Both the position numbers and the translations under genes were made by a program. Below are positions 58,975 through 64,000 of a stretch of 64,000 nt of DNA, piece by piece; the stretch's first letter is position 1, and every line of letters begins with the position of its first letter. The stretch comes from Sphingomonas asaccharolytica NBRC 15499 (GTDB lineage: Bacteria; Pseudomonadota; Alphaproteobacteria; Sphingomonadales; Sphingomonadaceae). The notes beneath the pieces are model-generated. The model worked only from the letters and a program-made list of their open reading frames with translations, was not told where the DNA came from and ran no database searches. The stretch spans positions 1 to 64,000 of the forward strand of contig NZ_BCYU01000017.1 in the NCBI RefSeq assembly GCF_001598355.1. Reading direction: 5' to 3'.

Positions 58975-59769
58975 CTAGCGATCGGGGTCGATGGTCGCGG
59001 CATGGCTCGCTGCACGGATCGCCGATGGGCTGGCGCCGAGCATCCGCCGTACGCTCTTGTTGAAATGCTGCGGGTCGGAAATCCCGACGCGCTCGGCGAT
59101 ACGCCAGATCGGCAAATCGGTGGACTCGAGCAGATACCGTGCATGCTCGACCCGCCGCGCGATCAGGCGATGCGGAATGGTCGTGCCGTAGCGCGCGCGG
59201 AATGCCCGGGCGAGATGCGCCTGCGACCGGCCAACCGCCGCGGCGATCGCCGGTACGTCAAGCGGCTCGGCGAAACGCGCGTCGATCAACGACGCCGCGC
59301 GTTCGGCCGCGCCGTCGACACGTTCCTCCGCGGTGGCGAGGTCGAGCAACAGCGCCTGCAGCGCGAGCCCTGCCTGGATGCCGGCGACCGGGCTGTCGCT
59401 CGCGCGCGCATGGCACGCAGCGATATGCGCCATGCGTTCGCGCACCGCGGCAACCGTTCCCGCGGCGCGGTGAAACGGGAGGCGCGCGGTATCGTCGCCC
59501 TGCCCTTCCGCTGCGAAATGCACGCACCAATGCTGCCCCGGCGCGGCCAGATCGTAGGACGAGACCATACCCGCCGGACTGATCGTCACGTCGCCGGGAG
59601 CAAGCGCCTGCTCGCGACCGGCGAGCAGCATGGTGCCGTCATAATCGTGGAGGTGCAGCGCGTGCGTCGCACCCAGATAGCGCGTCTCATAAGCGCGATC
59701 GGCAAGCGCGAAGCGTCCCGCCACCTCGATCTGCGGCACCGCGCGCATCGGCCAATCCAGTCCGTCCAT
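58975..59769 (-). CDS. AraC family transcriptional regulator
   Basis: 264 residues. ATG 59769 is chosen as the natural N-terminus of the cupin domain; the frame is open 12 codons further. The N-terminal sensor (HALHLHDYDGTMLLAGREQA) and the C-terminal double helix-turn-helix (LDVPAIAAAVGRSQAHLARA; IAERVGISDPQHFNKSVRRM) are typical. Divergent from the PhyH-tannase operon by about 90 bases, so that operon is the likely target. Confidence 0.9.
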   Translation of the reverse strand: MDGLDWPMRAVPQIEVAGRFALADRAYETRYLGATHALHLHDYDGTMLLAGREQALAPGDVTISPAGMVSSYDLAAPGQHWCVHFAAEGQGDDTARLPFHRAAGTVAAVRERMAHIAACHARASDSPVAGIQAGLALQALLLDLATAEERVDGAAERAASLIDARFAEPLDVPAIAAAVGRSQAHLARAFRARYGTTIPHRLIARRVEHARYLLESTDLPIWRIAERVGISDPQHFNKSVRRMLGASPSAIRAASHAATIDPDR

Positions 59770-59862
59770 GTTCGAATTTTTACCACATCCAGCGGGTTCG
59801 GCCAATCGCCATCAAGGCGTATTCCTGGCAAAACGACTAGATATTAACAGGAGTTTTCGACC

Positions 59863-60633
59863 ATGTCTGCGATCCCTGGCCTGACGCCGGAGCAGCTCAG
59901 CTTCTACCATAAGAATGGCTATGTCCGCGTCGCCGGACTCCTGTCACCGGAAGAGGCGGCCGCCTATCGCGCCGAAGTCCATGCCATCGCCGAGCGCCAG
60001 GGATCGAACGACGCGACCTGGGAAAGCGTTCGCGGACAGGACACACGGATCACGCATTGCCACGACGTGCAGTTCCGATCGGCGGCGTTCACCCGCCTCC
60101 TTGTCGACGAGCGCCTGACCAGGGTCGCGCAGGCGATCATCGGACCCAATGTCCAGCTCCATCACAGCAAGATGTTCATCAAGCCGCCGGAAAAGGGCTC
60201 GCCCTTTCCGATGCACCAGGACTTCCCCTATTTTCCACATCGCGATCATTCGATGATCGCGGTGATCCTGCATTTCGACGACGCTCCCGAGGAGAAAGGC
60301 TGCCTGCGGGTCTATCCCGGCAGCCACAAACTGGGGCCGCTCCCCGCGATCGGGGCGGACCACCATTTGCCAGAGGACAGGTTTACGCTCGACGGGGCGA
60401 CACCAATCCCGGCCAAAGCGGGCGACGCGATCTTCTTCTCCTATCTCCTCGCCCATGGCTCCGGTCTCAATATATCGGGCGAGCCGCGCACGACGCTGCT
60501 GGTGCAATTGCGCGATCCGGCCGACCTGCCGCTGCGCGAAGGGCATGGCTCGCGGGGTCAGGGGATGATGCTGGCCGGTATCGACCCGTCGACCGAGGAG
60601 TTCCGCTTCGCCTGGGAAGACAAGGCTGCGTAA
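59863..60633 (+). CDS. Phytanoyl-CoA dioxygenase family protein (PhyH)
   Basis: 256 residues. Fe(II)/2-oxoglutarate oxygenase with ligands His118 and Asp120 in PFPMHQDFPYF and His198 in LLAHGSGLN; Arg209 may bind 2-oxoglutarate. AGGAG lies upstream of the ATG. Bacterial PhyH relatives hydroxylate small molecules such as ectoine, lipids or aromatic side chains; the substrate here is unknown. It overlaps the tannase-family gene if that gene starts at CTG 60626. Confidence 0.88.
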   Translation: MSAIPGLTPEQLSFYHKNGYVRVAGLLSPEEAAAYRAEVHAIAERQGSNDATWESVRGQDTRITHCHDVQFRSAAFTRLLVDERLTRVAQAIIGPNVQLHHSKMFIKPPEKGSPFPMHQDFPYFPHRDHSMIAVILHFDDAPEEKGCLRVYPGSHKLGPLPAIGADHHLPEDRFTLDGATPIPAKAGDAIFFSYLLAHGSGLNISGEPRTTLLVQLRDPADLPLREGHGSRGQGMMLAGIDPSTEEFRFAWEDKAA

Positions 60634-62029
60634 TCGCCACCTCCTCGCCGCGCTGCCCGCGCTGATGCTGCTCGGTGCGGCACGCGAGGATTCGTGCGCG
60701 GCGCTGCGCCGAGCGATCATTCCGAACCTGGACATCGTCGCGGCAGGGATCGCCAACAATGCTTGCCGGGTCGAAGCGATCGCGCGCGCCCGCCGCAATG
60801 CCGCAATCAGGATCGAACTCTGGTTGCCCGCGCCCGCCGCCTGGAGCGGGCGCTATTACCAGATGGGAAATGGCGGCTTTGCCGGCAGCATCGATCGCGC
60901 CACGCTGGCGGCGGCTGCCGCCCGCGGCGATATCGCAGCGGCCACCGATACCGGACACCAGGGAACCGGGTTCGATGCGAGTTGGGCAGCGAACCGACCC
61001 GATCTGGTCGATGATTATGCCGGGCGATCGATCAAAGTCACGTCGGACGCCGCGGCCGCGCTAACCAGGCTGTATTATAAGCGGCCCGCCACAAGGCGAT
61101 ATTTCATGGGGTGCTCCTTTGGCGGCCGTCAGGCCCTGGTCGCCGCCACGCGCTGGCCCGACGATTGGGACGGCGTTATCGCCGGCGCCCCGGCCGCCGA
61201 CTGGCCGCGCCGGCTCGAGGCATTCGCCGCGATCCAGCATGCGCTGCGCGCGGTCCCCGGCGGATGGATCGCTCCCGAGCGAATTGCCGCTCTGGCGGCC
61301 ATCGCCCATGCCACTTGCCGCCAGGGGCAAATGGGATGCGCCCCAGAGGCCGTTCGGCGCGCTTGCTATCGCGGACGCACGTCCGCTTGCCTCGCCCCCG
61401 CACAGGACGCGGCGTTGCGCGTGATCGATGCGGCGGGCTATCCGCTCGGCGATGCCGACCCGGCGGAATGGCGACGCTGGATCGTCAACGCCGCCCCTGT
61501 GGCGCCATCGCAGCTGACTTTTGCCACGCAAGGCGCGCGCTTTCTGCTCCACCGCGGACATCGCTGGACCATCGCGGCGTATCGCCCGAGCCCGATCGAT
61601 CCGGCAGCGCGACGCACGTTCGCGCTGGGCAGCCTCGAGCGCTTCGCCGCCAAGGGCGGCAAGGTGCTCTCCTATTTCGGCACGGCAGATGCCGTCCTGC
61701 CCCCTGGATTCGCGGTTGCCGATGCCCGCGCCCATGCCGCCGAGGTCGGTGGCGACGAAGCACTGATGCGGACGTACCGCTTGTTCCTGATCCCCGGCAT
61801 GGCGCATTGCCAGGGCGGAGCCGCACCCCACGCCATCGGACAATCGCTCCCCGCCCCTTCGCTCCAGGACGACCCGCAACACGACGTCCGACGCGCGCTC
61901 GAAGCCTGGGTCGAGCACGGGACCGCCCCCAACAGCCTGATCGCAGCGTCGCTGCCGGACAGCTCACCGCGGCGCCAAGTCGTCCTGCGCCTGGTCAACT
62001 TCGGCGCAGCGAGAACGGCTGGGAGATGA
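60626..62029 (+). CDS. Tannase/feruloyl esterase family protein, exported
   Basis: 467 residues from CTG 60626, which gives a proper signal peptide (RNRHLLAALPALMLLGAARE) with AAGG just before; the first ATG (60665) would remove most of it. The nucleophile motif FMGCSFGGRQALVAATRW, a YYQMGNGGFAGSI segment, and the late LIPGMAHCQGG with catalytic His are the marks of the tannase/feruloyl esterase family. It hydrolyses esters of phenolic acids outside the cytoplasm. Product may be used with the PhyH enzyme. Confidence 0.85.
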   Translation: MRNRHLLAALPALMLLGAAREDSCAALRRAIIPNLDIVAAGIANNACRVEAIARARRNAAIRIELWLPAPAAWSGRYYQMGNGGFAGSIDRATLAAAAARGDIAAATDTGHQGTGFDASWAANRPDLVDDYAGRSIKVTSDAAAALTRLYYKRPATRRYFMGCSFGGRQALVAATRWPDDWDGVIAGAPAADWPRRLEAFAAIQHALRAVPGGWIAPERIAALAAIAHATCRQGQMGCAPEAVRRACYRGRTSACLAPAQDAALRVIDAAGYPLGDADPAEWRRWIVNAAPVAPSQLTFATQGARFLLHRGHRWTIAAYRPSPIDPAARRTFALGSLERFAAKGGKVLSYFGTADAVLPPGFAVADARAHAAEVGGDEALMRTYRLFLIPGMAHCQGGAAPHAIGQSLPAPSLQDDPQHDVRRALEAWVEHGTAPNSLIAASLPDSSPRRQVVLRLVNFGAARTAGR

Positions 62030-62084
62030 GTTTATGATCCGACCGAGCAACTGACGGCGCGCAACCTCCATTCCGTTGAGCAGG

Positions 62085-62320
62085 CGATTGCCCCCTAGCC
62101 GATCGACTGCGAGGTCGATGAATGCGCGGACTTTCGCCGGCGCATGACGACCCTGAGGATGGATTACATGGATCCGCAGCGGAGGCTCCTCATAGGCGCC
62201 CAGCGCGGTCTGAAGCTCCCCTTCGACCAGCGCCGATCTGGTACGCGAGCATCCGGGTCAGATCATAGCCCGCCCGGGCGGTAGTGATCGTGTTGCAACT
62301 CAGCGACGTGGGGAGCGCAT
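62085..62320 (-). pseudogene. LysR-type regulator, C-terminal remnant with frameshift
   Basis: On the minus strand the sequence reads TARAGYDLTRMLAYQI in one frame and then, after a shift near 62235, ALVEGELQTALGAYEEPPLR, IHVIHPQGRHAPAKVRAFID and LAVDRL in another. This is the ordered C-terminal end of a LysR substrate-binding domain. No helix-turn-helix part remains. It is divergent from the DUF1348 gene, the normal place for its regulator. Confidence 0.75.
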
Positions 62321-62455
62321 CCTGCTGGTGCTTTGAATGGGATTGAAGCGCTGTATGTGACAGATCCTTGTCTGCTTTCGACATTCAGCAACCCGGCGCT
62401 TTCGAGCAGACTGTCTTCGACGGATTGCCCCAATGCCACCCTGAAGGAGATTTCC

Positions 62456-62920
62456 ATGTCCCGTCCACCGCTGCCCCCGTTCACCGAGGCAACCGCGATC
62501 GAGAAGGTCCGGCTCGCCGAGGATGGCTGGAATACCCGCGATGCCGCTAAGGTCGCGCTGGCTTATACGCTCGATACGAAGTGGCGGAATCGCGTCGAGT
62601 TCGCGACAAACCGCGAAGAGGCCCGAGCCTTCCTCACGCGCAAGTGGAACAAGGAACACGAATATCGCCTGATCAAGGAGCTCTGGGCATTCGCCGGAAA
62701 CCGCATCGCGGTGCGCTATGCCTATGAGTATCGCGACGACAGCGGCCATTGGTTCCGCGCTTATGGCAATGAAAACTGGGAATTCGCCGATGACGGGCTG
62801 ATGCGGACTCGCCATGCCAGCATCAACGAGATGCCGATCACCGAAGAAGAGCGAAAATTCCGTTGGCCGCTGGGTCGCCGTCCCAACGATCACCCCGGGC
62901 TTAGTCACTTCGGCTTCTGA
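62456..62920 (+). CDS. DUF1348 (NTF2-like) protein
   Basis: 154 residues, with a perfect AAGGAG 6 bases before ATG 62456. The NTF2-like fold is suggested by [20 protein letters not shown], the family-typical [18 protein letters not shown], and [24 protein letters not shown] region near residues 82-106. DUF1348 proteins are small, soluble and widespread, often next to LysR regulators; function is not established, though a hydrolase or isomerase-like pocket is possible. Confidence 0.88.
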   Translation: MSRPPLPPFTEATAIEKVRLAEDGWNTRDAAKVALAYTLDTKWRNRVEFATNREEARAFLTRKWNKEHEYRLIKELWAFAGNRIAVRYAYEYRDDSGHWFRAYGNENWEFADDGLMRTRHASINEMPITEEERKFRWPLGRRPNDHPGLSHFGF

Positions 62921-63079
62921 TCCGAGCGATGCGGAGAGGGGCATGGCGCGAGCGGTTCAAGTTCGATGCGCGCGCCCGCTTACGACTGAGCTCGCGTTGA
63001 CCGAGCGCGCGCTTCTCGCTGGAATTCGAGTTGGCGGAAACTCATATTACCTATATTGCATTTGGGTAAGTAATTTCTA

Positions 63080-63107
63080 CACATGTAATGTGATGTTTTA
63101 TACATCA
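63080..63107. promoter_or_regulatory. Overlapping inverted repeats upstream of the Xre regulator
   Basis: CACAT-GTA-ATGTG (63080-63092) is followed directly by TGATGT-N5-ACATCA (63091-63107). Both are perfect inverted repeats in an AT-rich stretch, 10 bases before the Xre ATG. This looks like the regulator's own operator region. Confidence 0.55.
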
Positions 63108-63116
63108 TGAGGCACC

Positions 63117-63440
63117 ATGATCACGTCCCAGCAAATGCGCGCGGCCCGCGCCCTTCTCGAGATCGACCAGCGCCAGCTCGCCAAGCTTGCGGGGCTGTCG
63201 CTGCCGACCATCCAGCGCATGGAGGCATCCAGCGGCCAGGTCCGCGGCGTCGTGGATACGCTGGTCAAGGTGATCTCCGCGCTCGAGCGCGCCGGCATCG
63301 AACTGATTGGAGAGAATGCGCCAAGCGTTGGGGTGGGGCGCGGCGTGCGGCTGAAAGAGACGCTGAGTGGAGACTCGCTCAAGCAGGTGCCGTCCATGCT
63401 GTTCGACCAGGCACCGGGAGCCAATGGCGGTGCTGCATGA
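63117..63440 (+). CDS. Xre family helix-turn-helix regulator
   Basis: 107 residues. The N-terminal 65 residues form a Cro/CI-type helix-turn-helix (ITSQQMRAARALLEIDQRQL, then AKLAGLSLPTIQRMEASSGQ), followed by a short Gly/Ser-rich tail. It overlaps the SulP start by 17 bases, so the two are co-transcribed and the regulator may control the transporter and itself. In other bacteria such Xre-SulP pairs exist, but the signal is unknown. Confidence 0.85.
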   Translation: MITSQQMRAARALLEIDQRQLAKLAGLSLPTIQRMEASSGQVRGVVDTLVKVISALERAGIELIGENAPSVGVGRGVRLKETLSGDSLKQVPSMLFDQAPGANGGAA

Positions 63441-64000
63441 TCCGCGCTGGACGGCTTTTACACCCAAGCTGATCACCGTTCTCGGCGAAGGCTATACATT
63501 CGATCGTTTCAGGCGGGACGCTATAGCCGGTCTGACCGTTGCCATCGTTGCCCTGCCGTTGGCGATGGCGCTCGGCATCGCGAGTGGCGCGTCGCCCGAT
63601 AAAGGCCTGATCACGGCGGTCGTCGCCGGATTCCTGATCTCCGCGCTGGGCGGATCGCGAGCGCAGGTCGGCGGCCCTACCGGCGCCTTCGTCGTGGTTG
63701 TGTTCAACGTGATCGCGCAGCACGGCTATGACGGACTGCTACTCGCAACGTTGGTGGCCGGCTTTATCCTGATCATCGCCGGCTATGCCAAGCTCGGTGC
63801 GCTGGTGAAGTTCATTCCACATCCCGTGGTGACCGGCTTCACTGCAGGCATCGCCGTCATCATCGCATCGAGCGAGGTCAAGGATTTCCTGGGGCTGTCG
63901 ATCGACAAAGTGCCTGCGGATTTCTTGCGCAAATGGCAGGCCTATCTCGGGGCACTCGGCAGCATCCATGCCACGACATTGGCAATCGGCATTGGGTCGC
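63424..64000 (+). CDS. SulP family anion transporter, N-terminal part (cut by window end)
   Basis: 192 residues are visible from ATG 63424; the gene continues past the window. The SulP opening is clear: FRRDAIAGLTVAIVALPLAM with ALGIASGASPDKGL, then GGSRAQVGGPTGAFVVVV and KFIPHPVVTGFTAGIAVII. The family carries sulfate, bicarbonate or other anions, often with a C-terminal STAS domain not visible here. Co-transcribed with the Xre regulator. Confidence 0.92.
   Translation, partial: MAVLHDPRWTAFTPKLITVLGEGYTFDRFRRDAIAGLTVAIVALPLAMALGIASGASPDKGLITAVVAGFLISALGGSRAQVGGPTGAFVVVVFNVIAQHGYDGLLLATLVAGFILIIAGYAKLGALVKFIPHPVVTGFTAGIAVIIASSEVKDFLGLSIDKVPADFLRKWQAYLGALGSIHATTLAIGIGS

Noticed and set aside
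1..64000. CRISPR arrays, insertion sequences or rRNA genes
   Set aside because: No regularly spaced repeats, transposase motifs or rRNA segments were seen by eye anywhere in the window.

Overview
The window is GC-rich, densely packed alphaproteobacterial chromosome. Gene content and protein style (TonB-dependent receptors, DUF2460/DUF2163/NlpC tail proteins, a LacI-type operator, many TTG/GTG starts) point to Sphingomonas or a close sphingomonad; this is inferred from family knowledge, not from a search.

Region 1 (1-19507) is the right-hand part of a siphovirus-type prophage: end of a capsid gene, head-tail connector, gp10-like protein, tail terminator, tail tube, tail assembly chaperone with a likely -1 frameshift product, tape measure, the DUF2460-DUF2163-NlpC/P60-tail tip quartet shared with gene transfer agents, two receptor-binding proteins and a lysis cassette (holin candidates, GH108 endolysin, nested spanins), closed by a strong terminator. 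Two minus-strand cargo units interrupt it: a BRI3/LITAF-like zinc-ribbon membrane protein with a secreted protein (6445-7487), and a small membrane protein with an O-acyltransferase (15829-17194). The tail-tip protein ends in an intein-like Hint domain, and the tail fibre carries an SGNH-type esterase, so the phage may both remove and add acyl groups on the host surface.

Region 2 (19527-28502) is ordinary chromosome with oddities: azoR divergent from an HxlR regulator, an AraC regulator, a membrane protein fused to a SET methyltransferase domain, an SPFH/flotillin-like protein with a small membrane partner, and a DUF983-MocR pair behind a perfect 13-bp inverted repeat.

Region 3 (28721-43118) holds a CHASE4 histidine kinase overlapping a receiver-GGDEF-EAL protein, a ROK sugar kinase overlapping a CitE-like lyase, glutaryl-CoA dehydrogenase, a small repeat-containing secreted protein, a chagasin-type protease inhibitor, a FucP-like sugar permease behind a LacI-type operator, a DODA dioxygenase, an orphan [2Fe-2S] subunit, an RcnB-like protein, a prolyl 4-hydroxylase, recJ and tRNA-Glu.

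Region 4 (43499-58276) looks like a carbohydrate catabolic island: lactonase divergent from a GntP permease plus FadR-type regulator; then an overlapping minus-strand operon (glycerate kinase, MFS permease, zinc-type dehydrogenase, Gfo/Idh/MocA oxidoreductase, GH36 glycosidase) with a LysR regulator, divergent from a TonB-dependent receptor and a GH63-like glycosylglycerate hydrolase. The glycerate kinase with the GH63-like enzyme suggests use of a glycosylglycerate or similar glycoside as carbon source.

Region 5 (58367-64000) has a cysteine-cluster protein, an AraC regulator divergent from a PhyH dioxygenase overlapping a tannase-family esterase, a LysR pseudogene, a DUF1348 protein, and an Xre regulator overlapping a SulP transporter cut by the window end.
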